64,000 bases of DNA from the NCBI RefSeq assembly GCF_014762705.1, contig NZ_JABURL010000084.1, forward strand, positions 1 to 64,000, written 5' to 3'. The position numbers were made by a program, and so were the translations under genes. The DNA is from Cyclobacterium sp. Lineage in GTDB: Bacteria; Bacteroidota; Bacteroidia; Cytophagales; Cyclobacteriaceae. Positions 35,146 through 44,238 of this stretch are shown here, in pieces (the first letter of the stretch is position 1; each line of letters opens with the position of its first letter). The notes under the pieces are model-generated. The model made no database searches. It saw only the letters and a list, made by a program, of their open reading frames with translations, and had not been told where the DNA came from.

Positions 35146-36495
35146 TCAGTCTGCCTGGTCTGGGATATTTTTATCTAAAGGCTCATCCATCACCACTTTA
35201 ACTTTTTTAATTTTTCTGGTATCCACTGCCATTATAGTAAATTCAAAGTTTTCGAACCTGATCTTGGTTCCGTTTTTGGGAAGGTTGGAATTCAGCTCCA
35301 GTAATAAGCCTCCAAGAGATTCACTCTCCCCTTTAACATCATCAAACAGCTGAATGTCCAACTCCAGCTTCTTGCAGAAATCGTTAAGGGAAATTTTACC
35401 TTCAAACAAATAAGTTCTGTCATCCAGCCTTTTGAACAAGTATTCCTCCACCTCATCAAACTCATCGTTGATATCACCAATGATTTCCTCAATCAGGTCT
35501 TCCAGGGTAACCAGCCCTGAGGTGCCTCCATATTCATCAACTACGATGGCCATGTGAACCCGCTTGTTTTTAAAGTTTTTAAGCAAGTCTGCCAGCTTTT
35601 TGTTTTCGGGAATAAAATACCCTTTCCTGATCAGGTCCTGCCATTGGAAATGTTCATCCTTTTCAATATGTTCCAAAAGATCTTTGATGTAAAGTATTCC
35701 CTTGATATGATCAATGGTATCCTCATAAACCGGAATTCTTGAATAGCCACTTTTGTTGATTTTATCCATTAACTCATGAAAATCCATCTCCAGGTCCACA
35801 GCTGTCAGATCCATTCGGGACTTCATTACCTGTTTTACGGATAAGGTCCCGAAATTTACTATTCCCTTTAAAATATCTCTTTCATTATTGCTGGTGTCCA
35901 GGGAAGTAATTTCCAGAGCCTGGTGTAACTCATCCACAGACAGGGAATACCCTTTTCTTTCTATACGTCTTTCTATCACATTGCTCATTGCCATCAGCAT
36001 ATAGGATAGGGGGCTCAGCAGAATTGAAAAATAATAAATGAAACTCCCCGTCAGCCTGGAAAAAGCAACCCTGGCGGAATTGGCATATACTTTTGGTATT
36101 ATCTCACCGATAAAAACGATCGCAAAGGTGACACCTATGGTTTGGAATAGGATAATAATGATCCCTGAAGTATCAGTCCCAAAAACCGACCAGGTAAAAA
36201 ATGTGGTTAGGGTCACAATACTGATATTGATCATGTTATTGAGAATCAATATGGTACTCAATAACTTTTGAGGGTTTTCAATCAGTGCAATTATTTTTTT
36301 CGAACGCTCATCAGACACTTCCTGAATGGACTCCACGTCTTCATGGTCCAATGAAAAAAAAGCTACTTCTGATCCGGAAACCAAGGCTGATAAGACCAAT
36401 AAAACGAAAAACAAAATCGTATTGGCTACCAGGTAAACCGGTGAAACAGCCAGTAAGTCGGCCAACAGCAGCAAACTCGGGTAGGGGTCGTCCAT
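35146..36495 (-). CDS. gldE: Gliding motility-associated protein GldE (CNNM/CorC-like membrane protein)
   Basis: 449 residues: an N-terminal DUF21/CNNM-type membrane domain (hydrophobic segments about 17-40, 80-105, 110-135 and 150-170), a CBS pair (about 220-345, with VKQVMKSRMDLTAV, RIPVYEDTIDHIKGILYIKDLL and VDEYGGTSGLVTLEDLIEEI), and a CorC/HlyC transporter-associated domain at the end. GldE is a paralogue of cation-transport-linked CNNM proteins that supports GldD in gliding or secretion. The mutY-ssb-gldE order is the classic Bacteroidota arrangement, which supports this over a generic hemolysin call. The usual gldD is not next to it here. Confidence 0.88.
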   Translation of the reverse strand: MDDPYPSLLLLADLLAVSPVYLVANTILFFVLLVLSALVSGSEVAFFSLDHEDVESIQEVSDERSKKIIALIENPQKLLSTILILNNMINISIVTLTTFFTWSVFGTDTSGIIIILFQTIGVTFAIVFIGEIIPKVYANSARVAFSRLTGSFIYYFSILLSPLSYMLMAMSNVIERRIERKGYSLSVDELHQALEITSLDTSNNERDILKGIVNFGTLSVKQVMKSRMDLTAVDLEMDFHELMDKINKSGYSRIPVYEDTIDHIKGILYIKDLLEHIEKDEHFQWQDLIRKGYFIPENKKLADLLKNFKNKRVHMAIVVDEYGGTSGLVTLEDLIEEIIGDINDEFDEVEEYLFKRLDDRTYLFEGKISLNDFCKKLELDIQLFDDVKGESESLGGLLLELNSNLPKNGTKIRFENFEFTIMAVDTRKIKKVKVVMDEPLDKNIPDQAD

Positions 36496-36552
36496 TAATA
36501 AACTAATCTTATTTTTTGCAAAGCTAAGGATTTTAACCGAAACCCTATCCTA

Positions 36553-37017
36553 TCAAAATGGTAAATCATCTGTCCCATCTTCCTCATTATCAATGGATGG
36601 CTCTGAAGCGACCTGATTTCGGTTGCTGCCTGCAGCATTGCCAGACATATTTTCCATGCCCGATGGGCCTCCATCCTGCCCTGTACTTCTGGATCCCAAC
36701 ATGGTGAAACTAAGCACCCTGATCCTGATTTTTTTCCTGTTATTGCCCTGCTCATCCTGCCAGGTATCGGATTTAATTTTTCCTTCTACATATATCTGGC
36801 TACCTTTTTTAAGGTATTGCTCTGCTACCCTTGCCTGCCCATCCCAGAGCTCAAGGTCATGCCATTCCGTATTTTCCACCCGGTTACCAGAGCGATCTTT
36901 ATAGGCTTCTGTAGTCGCTAACCTAAGGTTGGCTACTACTTTATCTCCTTCCAAATGCTTGACTTCAGGGTCAGCGCCAAGATTGCCTATCAAAATAACT
37001 TTATTAACTCCCGCCAT
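36553..37017 (-). CDS. ssb: Single-stranded DNA-binding protein
   Basis: 154 residues: OB-fold (about 1-108) starting MAGVNKVILIGNLGADPEVK with the typical WHDLELWDGQARVAEQYLKKG segment, a Gly/Asn/Ser-rich linker, and the acidic tip DDLPF that binds repair and replication partners. It lies between mutY and gldE on the same strand, 57 bp before gldE. Confidence 0.97.
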   Translation of the reverse strand: MAGVNKVILIGNLGADPEVKHLEGDKVVANLRLATTEAYKDRSGNRVENTEWHDLELWDGQARVAEQYLKKGSQIYVEGKIKSDTWQDEQGNNRKKIRIRVLSFTMLGSRSTGQDGGPSGMENMSGNAAGSNRNQVASEPSIDNEEDGTDDLPF

Positions 37018-37067
37018 ATTTTTTTGTGATTTTTAGTTGGTACAAAAAGCTAAATAAATATAATCAA

Positions 37068-38159
37068 TTATTTGATTTGATTCAAATACCTCAAGATCAA
37101 TTTCGGTTTGCCCATCTCCTCTAACCTCTCTTCATCTGCCAGGGCATAATTTTTACCCTCAGCCCAGGATTCCAAGGCCTCCTTCTGGCCGGGTCTCAAG
37201 GTAACTTTCACAAAGGAAGCGAAAATTTTCTGATGGGTAAGAAGGTGCTTTAGTGGTTTTTCTCCCGACAGCCCAAAAACCGGTCCAAATGAAGAAAGTT
37301 CGTTGAAAAGCGACAGATTTTCAGGTTGAGGTGATTGGATTTCCTCCATGGATCGACATTCATCCAAAGGAAAATCTACAAGGCCTTGCCAGATATCATT
37401 GGGTCCTCTCCTGTTTACCACAGTATACTCCCCTGCCTGTATGTGGTAATAAATAAAATACCTGGATCTCACCTTTACTTTTTTCTCCTTGACCGGCAAT
37501 GCAGCCACCATGTCGTTTTTCCGGGCAAAGCAATTCTCCCGAAGCGGGCAGCTACCGCAATCCGGGTTTTTCGGTACACATTGCAGGGCACCAAATTCCA
37601 TAATTGCCTGGTTGTATTGATCCGGGTGATTTTCAGGAATTATTTGATTGGCAAGCGTTTCAAACTCTTTTTTCCCGGCAGTAGAGCCTATATCGGAATA
37701 AATGCCAAAATACCGTGAAAGCAGCCTGTACACATTTCCATCTACTACTGCTACTGCTTCCCGATACGAAAAGGAGGCAATAGCGGCCGCAGTGTATGGG
37801 CCAACACCTTTTAGTTTCAGCAGGCCAATGTAATTGTCCGGAAAGCTGCCTTCCCATTTATCCACAATCTCCCGTGCACATGCATGCAGGTTGCGTGCCC
37901 GACTGTAATAGCCCAGCCCCTGCCAGGTGCGCAGTATTTCTTCCTCAGGGGCTGCTGCCAGTTGTGACACTGTGGGAAATTTTTCCACAAAAGTACGAAA
38001 ATAGGGCAGCCCCTGAGCCACTCGGGTCTGCTGCAAAATAATTTCAGACAACCAAATGATATATGGGTCCTTTGTGCCTCTCCAAGGCAAATCCCGACGG
38101 TGAACCGGATACCAACGAAGAAGTTTTTCAGTGAAATAGGAAAATGTCAAAATTAACAA
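37068..38159 (-). CDS. mutY: A/G-specific adenine DNA glycosylase
   Basis: 363 residues. MutY removes adenine paired with 8-oxoguanine. Catalytic Glu in SEIILQQTRV (Glu39), helix-hairpin-helix LKLKGVGPYTAAAI, catalytic Asp in VVDGNVYR (Asp140), and 4Fe-4S cysteines at 194, 201, 204 and 210 in the C-x6-C-x2-C-x5-C pattern. A NUDIX-like domain follows. The start appears to be TTG at 38159 and no ATG lies between it and the conserved RRDLPWR, so the exact start is uncertain. It heads the leftward mutY-ssb-gldE run and is divergent from the HU gene. Confidence 0.95.
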   Translation of the reverse strand: MLILTFSYFTEKLLRWYPVHRRDLPWRGTKDPYIIWLSEIILQQTRVAQGLPYFRTFVEKFPTVSQLAAAPEEEILRTWQGLGYYSRARNLHACAREIVDKWEGSFPDNYIGLLKLKGVGPYTAAAIASFSYREAVAVVDGNVYRLLSRYFGIYSDIGSTAGKKEFETLANQIIPENHPDQYNQAIMEFGALQCVPKNPDCGSCPLRENCFARKNDMVAALPVKEKKVKVRSRYFIYYHIQAGEYTVVNRRGPNDIWQGLVDFPLDECRSMEEIQSPQPENLSLFNELSSFGPVFGLSGEKPLKHLLTHQKIFASFVKVTLRPGQKEALESWAEGKNYALADEERLEEMGKPKLILRYLNQIK

Positions 38160-38235
38160 ATGTTTGTTGATTCATTTTAATTTAGCAAAACAAGCTAATT
38201 TTATTCATTTTATTTTTTAATTGGAATGGTTATTG

Positions 38236-38243
38236 TAAATTTG
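38236..38243 (+). promoter_or_regulatory. Predicted -7 promoter element of the HU gene
   Basis: TAAATTTG matches the Bacteroidota -7 consensus TAnnTTTG, 70 bp upstream of the GTG start. No convincing -33 TTTG was found at the expected distance. A small hairpin (AATAGgAGG / CCTCTATT, 38265-38286) lies in the leader. Confidence 0.5.
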
Positions 38244-38312
38244 CACTCCCAAAATTACTTGGTTAATAGGAGGTTAAGCCTCTATTGAATTACACAATAA
38301 AATTTAAAGACA

Positions 38313-38621
38313 GTGACTAAAGCAGAGGTAATCACAAAGATTTCAGAGAAGACAGGAATTCAAAAGGACGATGTTACACAAACCGTTGAAGCGTTTTTTA
38401 AAGTTGTAAAGGATTCAATGGCGGAAGGAGATAACATTTATGTCAGAGGTTTTGGCAGCTTTATCAACAAGAAAAGAGCTAAAAAAATTGCGAGAAACAT
38501 TTCCAAAAACACGGCTATCGTAATAGATGAGCATTATGTTCCCGCTTTTAAACCTTCCAAATCTTTTATTGAAAAAATCAAGAACAGCCAAACCGTTAAA
38601 GAATTGGCACCCCAGGAATAA
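38313..38621 (+). CDS. HU family DNA-binding protein
   Basis: 102 residues from a GTG start. HU-like proteins bend and compact DNA. The dimer body is visible (KAEVITKISEKTGIQKDDV) as is the core loop YVRGFGSFINKKRAKK. The DNA-binding arm (about 62-78) lacks the usual GRNPQTG and reads KIARNISKNTAIVIDEHYVP, a common Bacteroidota variant. It is followed 20 bp later by the TPR gene and then the COX24-like peptide and RNase G genes, a conserved neighbourhood. Confidence 0.93.
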   Translation: MTKAEVITKISEKTGIQKDDVTQTVEAFFKVVKDSMAEGDNIYVRGFGSFINKKRAKKIARNISKNTAIVIDEHYVPAFKPSKSFIEKIKNSQTVKELAPQE

Positions 38622-38641
38622 TTACCTGGAAAATTAAACTT

Positions 38642-39463
38642 ATGAAAAGATCCCAAATTGTTTTCGTCCTGGCCGGATTGCTGCTTACTTACCTGCTCTA
38701 CAGATTGCCAATGGTAGTCGTGGACAATGAGGAGCAGCAACTTGCTGAAGGCGGTGGTGGTTTGGGATCTGATTTTTCCGCTGATGGAGACACTCATAAC
38801 AGTTCACTGGATGAACGTGACCTGGAAGTAATCGAAAACCTCATGTCGGAGATGGAAGGTGAACCTGATGACAAAAATTTTGTTATATTTGCAGATTCCA
38901 TTGCCAAAGTTTATGAAGCTGGTGGAAAAATTGATAGTGCTGCTTTCTTTTACAGTTTAATTGCTGAAAAAATACCTGGCGTTGAAAACTGGGAAAAGGC
39001 CGGTAATACTTATTACGAGGCTTTTGGGTTTTCTATGGATGATGCCAAAACCAAAAGGATGGCTGAAAATACCAGGCGGTACCTGGGAAAAGTATTGGAA
39101 AGCCAACCTGAAAGACTTGATCTGAAAACCAAAATAGCCATGACATACGTGTCTTCTTCCAATCCCATGCAAGGAATAACCATGCTCAGGGAAATTCTTG
39201 AAGAGGACCCGGATAATGAAGAAGCTTTGTTTAATATGGGCATACTTTCCATGCAAAGCGGACAGTATAAAAGGGCTGTAGAGCGATTCGAAAAACTGGT
39301 AGCCAATCATCCTGACAATATTCAGGGTCAGTTTTATTTGGGGGTTAGTTTATTTGAATCCAATCAAAAAACCCGGGCCAAAGAGCAATTGCAGTCTTTA
39401 AAAGAAAAGACGGATGATCCTCAGATCCTGTCCGGAATAGAGAATTACTTAGATAGATTATAG
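38642..39463 (+). CDS. Membrane-anchored tetratricopeptide repeat protein
   Basis: 273 residues: a signal-anchor (about 6-22), a low-complexity linker rich in Gly/Asp/Glu, then at least three TPR-like units in the second half (AGNTYYEAF, ALFNMGILSMQSGQYKRAVE, GQFYLGVSLFESNQKTRA). TPRs bind other proteins. It stands between HU and RNase G genes, a conserved Bacteroidota order, but its partner is unknown. Exposed to the periplasm is inferred from the anchor. Confidence 0.82.
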   Translation: MKRSQIVFVLAGLLLTYLLYRLPMVVVDNEEQQLAEGGGGLGSDFSADGDTHNSSLDERDLEVIENLMSEMEGEPDDKNFVIFADSIAKVYEAGGKIDSAAFFYSLIAEKIPGVENWEKAGNTYYEAFGFSMDDAKTKRMAENTRRYLGKVLESQPERLDLKTKIAMTYVSSSNPMQGITMLREILEEDPDNEEALFNMGILSMQSGQYKRAVERFEKLVANHPDNIQGQFYLGVSLFESNQKTRAKEQLQSLKEKTDDPQILSGIENYLDRL

Positions 39464-39496
39464 TTATAATATTGTTAAACTTTAAACCATAAAATT

Positions 39497-39586
39497 ATGC
39501 CTTGCGGTAAAAAAAGGAAGAGACATAAGATTGCTACGCACAAGCGTAAGAAAAGATTAAGGAAAAACAGACACAAGAAGAAGTAA
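39497..39586 (+). CDS. AURKAIP1/COX24 domain small ribosomal protein-like peptide
   Basis: 29 residues, MPCGKKRKRHKIATHKRKK then a basic tail ending RKNRHKKK. Such 28-30 residue peptides are highly conserved in Bacteroidota, carry the AURKAIP1/COX24 (mS38-like) signature, and are likely ribosomal. Too short for usual ORF cut-offs. It lies between the TPR gene and the RNase G gene, its normal location. Confidence 0.88.
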   Translation: MPCGKKRKRHKIATHKRKKRLRKNRHKKK

Positions 39587-39641
39587 GTGTACTTCTTTGA
39601 ATCATTTAACACGTTCTTTTATTTTATAACAGAGACACAAT

Positions 39642-41213
39642 TTGAGCTCAGAATTATTAATTGATTCATCTCAAAATGGTAGTCGCATCGCCTTGTTGAA
39701 AAACAAAAGCTTGATTGAACTTCACGTTGAAGAGGAAGACAATAAGTTTAAGGTTGGTGATATTTATCTTGGAACTGTAAAGAAAATCGTCAATGGCTTG
39801 AATGCCGCTTTTATAGACGTAGGTTTTGAAAAAGACGCTTTTTTACATTATCAAGATCTTGGACCACGGGTAAACAGTTTAAATAAACTGGTAAAACTAA
39901 TCCGGAATAAAAACCGAAAGGAATTAAACCTGAAAGGTTTTGAAAACGAACCGGAAATAGACAAGTTGGGTAAAATATCCCAGGTTTTGTCAAAAAACAA
40001 TCAGGTTCTTGTTCAGGTGGTCAAAGAACCGATATCAACAAAAGGCCCGCGATTATCCTGTGAGCTCTCCCTTGCTGGTCGATACCTGGTGTTGGTACCA
40101 TTTTCTGACACGGTCAATGTATCCAAAAAGATACGTAGTGCCGAAGAAAGAAGAAGGTTATCCAGACTTATCACATCCATCAAACCCGTAAATTTTGGGG
40201 TAATTATCCGTACTGTTGCAGAAGGACAATCTGTCACAGAACTGGATAAAGATCTCAGAAACCTCCTTGAGGCCTGGGAAGAAGGTATGAGTAAGCTTCA
40301 AAAAGCCAAGGTAAAAGACAAAATCATCGGAGAAATGAGTCTGGCCTCTTCTATTATCAGAGACCTGCTCAACGAATCTTTCGACGCAATCACGGTAGAG
40401 GACGAAGTAATTTACGATCAGATGCGATCTTATATAAGATCCATTGCTCCAGAAAAAGAAAAAATTGTTAAGCTTTTCAACGGAAAAGCAAAGCTCTTTG
40501 AAAGTTTTGGTATTGAAAAACAGATCAAAAGCCTGTTTGGATCTGCTGTTAGCCTACCTCAGGGCGGTTATCTCATTATTGAGCATACCGAAGCCCTACA
40601 TGTGGTGGATGTAAACAGTGGCAACAAGTCCAATCAGGAAAGTGATCAGGAAAATACAGGCCTGAAAACCAATTTAGTGGCTGTAAAAGAAATTGCAAGA
40701 CAATTGAGGCTTAGAGACATGGGGGGTATCATCGTTATCGATTTTATCGATATGAAAAAGGCAGAAAATAAGCGGGCCATTTTTGAAGCGATGAAAGATG
40801 CCATGAGAGATGACCGCTCTAAAAACACGGTACTCCCGCTTACCAAATTCGGATTGATGCAAATCACCCGGCAGCGAGTCAGGCCCGAAATGAACATTGT
40901 CACAAAAGAGACCTGCCCTTCCTGCAATGGAACAGGGAAAATCCAGGCTTCCATATTGGTGGCTGACAAATTGGAAAAAGATTTAGAACATCTTGCAACA
41001 CATCAAAACGAATCGAAGATTAAAATAGCCTTGCATCCCTATTTATATGCCTATTTTACACATGGCATGATTTCCAAAAGGGTACAATGGTTTTTTAAAT
41101 ATTACAAATGGATCAGTCTGATTAAAGATTCTTCACTACCGGTGACGGAGTACAAATTCCTGGATCATTCAGGAGAACCTATAGAAGTTATTGTTAAAAG
41201 CGAGTCTGAATAA
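39642..41213 (+). CDS. rng: Ribonuclease E/G family endoribonuclease
   Basis: 523 residues from a TTG start. Layout: S1 domain (about 35-125, with GDIYLGTVKKIVNGLNAAFIDVG), a 5'-sensor/RNase H-like region, the catalytic DNase I-like domain with HVVDVNSG and IVIDFIDMK (Asp residues for Mg2+), and the zinc-link CPSCNGTGK that joins dimers. There is no long C-terminal scaffold, so it is the short RNase G form. It processes rRNA and mRNA in the cytoplasm. A hairpin with a T run follows directly. Confidence 0.93.
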   Translation: MSSELLIDSSQNGSRIALLKNKSLIELHVEEEDNKFKVGDIYLGTVKKIVNGLNAAFIDVGFEKDAFLHYQDLGPRVNSLNKLVKLIRNKNRKELNLKGFENEPEIDKLGKISQVLSKNNQVLVQVVKEPISTKGPRLSCELSLAGRYLVLVPFSDTVNVSKKIRSAEERRRLSRLITSIKPVNFGVIIRTVAEGQSVTELDKDLRNLLEAWEEGMSKLQKAKVKDKIIGEMSLASSIIRDLLNESFDAITVEDEVIYDQMRSYIRSIAPEKEKIVKLFNGKAKLFESFGIEKQIKSLFGSAVSLPQGGYLIIEHTEALHVVDVNSGNKSNQESDQENTGLKTNLVAVKEIARQLRLRDMGGIIVIDFIDMKKAENKRAIFEAMKDAMRDDRSKNTVLPLTKFGLMQITRQRVRPEMNIVTKETCPSCNGTGKIQASILVADKLEKDLEHLATHQNESKIKIALHPYLYAYFTHGMISKRVQWFFKYYKWISLIKDSSLPVTEYKFLDHSGEPIEVIVKSESE

Positions 41214-41230
41214 GACCCGCTTTTTTTTTA
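41197..41230 (+). terminator. Terminator after rng
   Basis: AAGCGAGTC (from 41199) pairs with GACCCGCTT with one mismatch, followed by nine T. The stem covers the rng stop codon and ends at the stop of the convergent DUF805 gene. Confidence 0.8.
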
Positions 41231-41602
41231 TTATTGAACCGCTGTTTTAGGGTTGGGACCATATTGGTTATCCGGTTTGCTATCCTCGACCATAAAAACG
41301 ATAAGCACAATTAGTCCTATTATTGGAATGAGCCCTATCAAAATCCACAATCCCGACCGGCCGGTATCGTGAAGTCTTCTCACTGCCACTGCAATACCAG
41401 GAATAAATACACCCAAACTGTAAATCATACTGAGGAAATTACTGTCCAGAAAAGTCCCCACAATGCCGATTCCAATACTCACCAGTACATTGAACAAAAC
41501 GAAATACCAATATTCACTTCTTCTGGCGCGCCCCTCAAATTGAGCATATTTGTTTTTTAATACATCAAGATAATAATCAAAAGGTTGTGTTTGGGGATTC
41601 AT
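41231..41602 (-). CDS. DUF805 domain membrane protein
   Basis: 123 residues. DUF805 hallmarks: FEGRARRSEYWYFVLFN (about 23-39), VAVRRLHDTGRSGLW (about 77-91) and a last pair of hydrophobic segments ending in a DNQYGPNP-type tail. Four membrane segments expected. The function of the family is not known. A single gene between convergent rng and coaX. Confidence 0.92.
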   Translation of the reverse strand: MNPQTQPFDYYLDVLKNKYAQFEGRARRSEYWYFVLFNVLVSIGIGIVGTFLDSNFLSMIYSLGVFIPGIAVAVRRLHDTGRSGLWILIGLIPIIGLIVLIVFMVEDSKPDNQYGPNPKTAVQ

Positions 41603-41693
41603 AGTATCTGGTTTTACGGTGGAAATTGAAAAGATTTAAACTAAAATTTTATAAAGCCATTTCCAAATTAGATCTCCAAATTTTTTTGAAAAG

Positions 41694-42473
41694 TTAACCT
41701 TTTTTACAATTTATCCTTGTAATCTGATAAATCCCCTTCAATGTCAGGTGGATGTCCATGAGGTCGAATTCGGCTGACAGGTGCTGCATCACCGGAGACA
41801 GGCCTCCGGTAGCAAGGACCTTAAATTTCATTTGAGTTTCTGCTGAAATGGATGCCAGCATTCCTTTAACCAATCCCGTATATCCATAAAAAATACCTGC
41901 CTGAATGGCGTGGACCGTGTTTTTCCCCAATACGGAATCGGGCATCTCCAGGCTTACTTTTGGCAATCTGGCCGTACCGGTAAACAATGAATTTATAGCC
42001 GTTTTGATACCAGGCACAATATTGATCCCGATCACATTGCCCTTACTGTCTATGATGCTAAAAGTAAGGGCTGTGCCAAAATCCACAACGATACAAGCTT
42101 CTTTGAAGCAATCATAGGCAGCTGTAATATTGGCCATCAAATCAGACCCTATTTCTTCAGGATTGGAAGTTTTAACCGGGAGTTTATCATAACTTTTTTC
42201 ATTGATCATGTATGGCATCCGACCAAAAAAATTTTCTGTGCATCTCAACAATATTGTTTTTAAATCAGGGACTACGGTACTCACCCCAATGCCATCGATG
42301 GTGTCAGGATGCAGGCCGTTCTCCAGAAAAAACAAACCCAAAGCTTTTTCCAATTGTAAAACGGATAATTTTTTGGTGGTTTCTACCCTGAGTACATTAA
42401 GCCAGGAATCACTGCTTTCCTCATAAATTCCAAAAACAATATTTGAATTTCCTGCATCTACTGATAAAAACAT
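41694..42473 (-). CDS. coaX: Type III pantothenate kinase
   Basis: 259 residues from the ATG at 42473 (MFLSVDAGNSNIVFG); the frame opens 84 bp earlier but that extension is not family-like. CoaX phosphorylates pantothenate, the first step to coenzyme A. Motifs: SVDAGNSNIVFG (phosphate binding), IGSDLMANITAAYD and VVDFGTALTFSIID, then GIVPGI-like NIVPGIKTAINSLF. Cytoplasmic, needs a monovalent cation in known enzymes. Confidence 0.92.
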   Translation of the reverse strand: MFLSVDAGNSNIVFGIYEESSDSWLNVLRVETTKKLSVLQLEKALGLFFLENGLHPDTIDGIGVSTVVPDLKTILLRCTENFFGRMPYMINEKSYDKLPVKTSNPEEIGSDLMANITAAYDCFKEACIVVDFGTALTFSIIDSKGNVIGINIVPGIKTAINSLFTGTARLPKVSLEMPDSVLGKNTVHAIQAGIFYGYTGLVKGMLASISAETQMKFKVLATGGLSPVMQHLSAEFDLMDIHLTLKGIYQITRINCKKG

Positions 42474-42601
42474 GGCGTATACGATTACGTTTTCAAATAT
42501 AAAAACTGATACAGAAATCCCCTGCTCAAGACAAATATTTATTTTTTTAGTAAGCACCCGATTTTACAGCTAATCTGATCCATTTTTATTAATTTCAAAT
42601 C

Positions 42602-43081
42602 ATGTACACTGTTAGAGAAGGAAAAAAAGAAGATCTGCCAGCGATATTTGACCTGATCAAGGAGCTGGCTCTGTATGAAAAAGCACCTGAAGAAGTGACC
42701 AATACTTTGGAAATGATGGAAAAAGACGGTTTTGGTCCGCAACCTGTTTTTGGTTTTTTTGTGGTAGTTAGGGACGAAGATCAATCGATCATTGGAACGG
42801 CAATTTATTATTTCAGGTACAGTACCTGGAAGGGGAAAAGGCTTTACCTTGAAGATTACATCATCACCGAGCAGGAAAGAGGTAAGGGAGCCGGCAAATT
42901 GCTTTTTGAAAGGGTACTGGCCAAATCACTGGAAGAAAAATGTACCGGAATGATGTGGCAGGTTTTGGATTGGAATGAACCTGCAATTAAGTTTTACGAA
43001 AAATACGGTGCCAGCTTTGAAGAAGAATGGCTCAATTGCCATTTGCAGGCGGAGGAAATAACCGCACTCATTCAATCCTGA
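42602..43081 (+). CDS. GNAT family N-acetyltransferase (diamine acetyltransferase-like)
   Basis: 159 residues, one GNAT domain. Motif A is EQERGKGAGKLLFERVLA (about 94-111), with the acetyl-CoA loop GKGAGK. The start VREGKKEDLPAIFDLIKELA with YEKAPEEV and the end VLDWNEPAIKFYEKYGA match spermidine/diamine acetyltransferases (SSAT-like). The substrate is not proven by the sequence. 53 bp upstream of the vWA gene on the same strand. Confidence 0.85.
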   Translation: MYTVREGKKEDLPAIFDLIKELALYEKAPEEVTNTLEMMEKDGFGPQPVFGFFVVVRDEDQSIIGTAIYYFRYSTWKGKRLYLEDYIITEQERGKGAGKLLFERVLAKSLEEKCTGMMWQVLDWNEPAIKFYEKYGASFEEEWLNCHLQAEEITALIQS

Positions 43082-43134
43082 AAAGGTATTTAGAAAAGTT
43101 AAAACCCAAGGAGCCTAATTCTTGTTGTGTAAAT

Positions 43135-44235
43135 ATGAAAGGATTCAGATTCACTAAATTCGTTCCCCAAAAAGACCCGGATAAAAATTCCTTTGAACAG
43201 CTTTTGGATATATTTCTACAGCTAATCACCATGACTGGTGGAGATGTGGCAGAAGCCTTAAGTTGGCTTACCAATCTGGACAAACGATATAACATGACCA
43301 AACCCGGATATGGGATTGGTGATTTTATAGAGGATTTAAAAACCAAGGGCTATCTGGATGAAAAGCAGGGTAAGGGAGAATTAAAAATCACCGGAAAATC
43401 CGAGCAGACCATAAGGAAAAGCGCGTTGGAGGAAATATTCGGAAAGTTGAAAAAAGGGAAAGGAGGGCAACACAAAACCACCCATACCGGACCTGGAGAG
43501 GAAAGAGGCTCGGACCGAAGACCTTTTCAGTTTGGGGATAATCTGGATCAGATCGCTCTGACGGATTCCCTGCGGAATGCCCAGGCCAATCATGGTTTTT
43601 CCGGAGACTATTTATTGACTGAAGATGATCTGGAGGTGGTGGAAAGTGAAATGCGTACCCAGACATCAACCGTTTTGATGATTGATATTTCACACTCCAT
43701 GATCCTTTATGGAGAAGACAGGATTACACCAGCCAAAAAAGTAGCCATGGCACTGGCTGAACTCATCAAGACGCGTTACCCTAAAGACACGCTGGATATT
43801 ATCGTATTTGGCAATGATGCCTGGCAAATAGAGATAAAGGATCTCCCCTACCTGCAAGTAGGTCCTTATCATACCAATACAGTGGCTGGTTTGGAACTGG
43901 CCATGGATCTGCTGAGAAGAAGAAAAAATCCAAATAAGCAGATTTTTATGATTACAGATGGGAAACCCACCTGTATGAAAGTTGGCATCAAGTATTATAA
44001 AAACAGTTTTGGAATTGATAGCAAAATCCTAAAAGAAACCCTGAAACTTGCAGCTCAATGTAGAAAATTAAAAATTCCTGTAACCACTTTTATGATTGCC
44101 TCCGACCCTTACCTCAAAGAATTTGTAAAGGAATTCACGACGGTTAACAATGGAAATGCCTATTACAGTAACCTGAAAGGCCTGGGTCATTTGATTTTCG
44201 AAGATTACAGGCGAAACCGAACCAAACGTTTTTAA
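43135..44235 (+). CDS. von Willebrand factor A domain protein, partner of a MoxR-type ATPase
   Basis: 366 residues from the ATG at 43135 (MKGFRFTKFVPQKDPDKN), which does not overlap the GNAT gene; the open frame extends back to 43027. A helical N-terminal region, a basic linker (KKGKGGQHKTTHTG), then a vWA domain with an intact MIDAS: MIDISHSM (D-x-S-x-S) near 182-189 and MITDGKPT near 275. It lacks a signal peptide, so it is cytoplasmic. The AAA+ gene follows after 3 bp. Such vWA/MoxR pairs act as chaperone-like or chelatase-like machines, but the client is unknown. Confidence 0.85.
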   Translation: MKGFRFTKFVPQKDPDKNSFEQLLDIFLQLITMTGGDVAEALSWLTNLDKRYNMTKPGYGIGDFIEDLKTKGYLDEKQGKGELKITGKSEQTIRKSALEEIFGKLKKGKGGQHKTTHTGPGEERGSDRRPFQFGDNLDQIALTDSLRNAQANHGFSGDYLLTEDDLEVVESEMRTQTSTVLMIDISHSMILYGEDRITPAKKVAMALAELIKTRYPKDTLDIIVFGNDAWQIEIKDLPYLQVGPYHTNTVAGLELAMDLLRRRKNPNKQIFMITDGKPTCMKVGIKYYKNSFGIDSKILKETLKLAAQCRKLKIPVTTFMIASDPYLKEFVKEFTTVNNGNAYYSNLKGLGHLIFEDYRRNRTKRF

Positions 44236-44238
44236 AGC

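Noticed and set aside
36495-36755. 86-residue minus-strand frame overlapping ssb
   Set aside because: Out-of-frame reading of the 3' part of ssb; ssb is intact including its DDLPF end.
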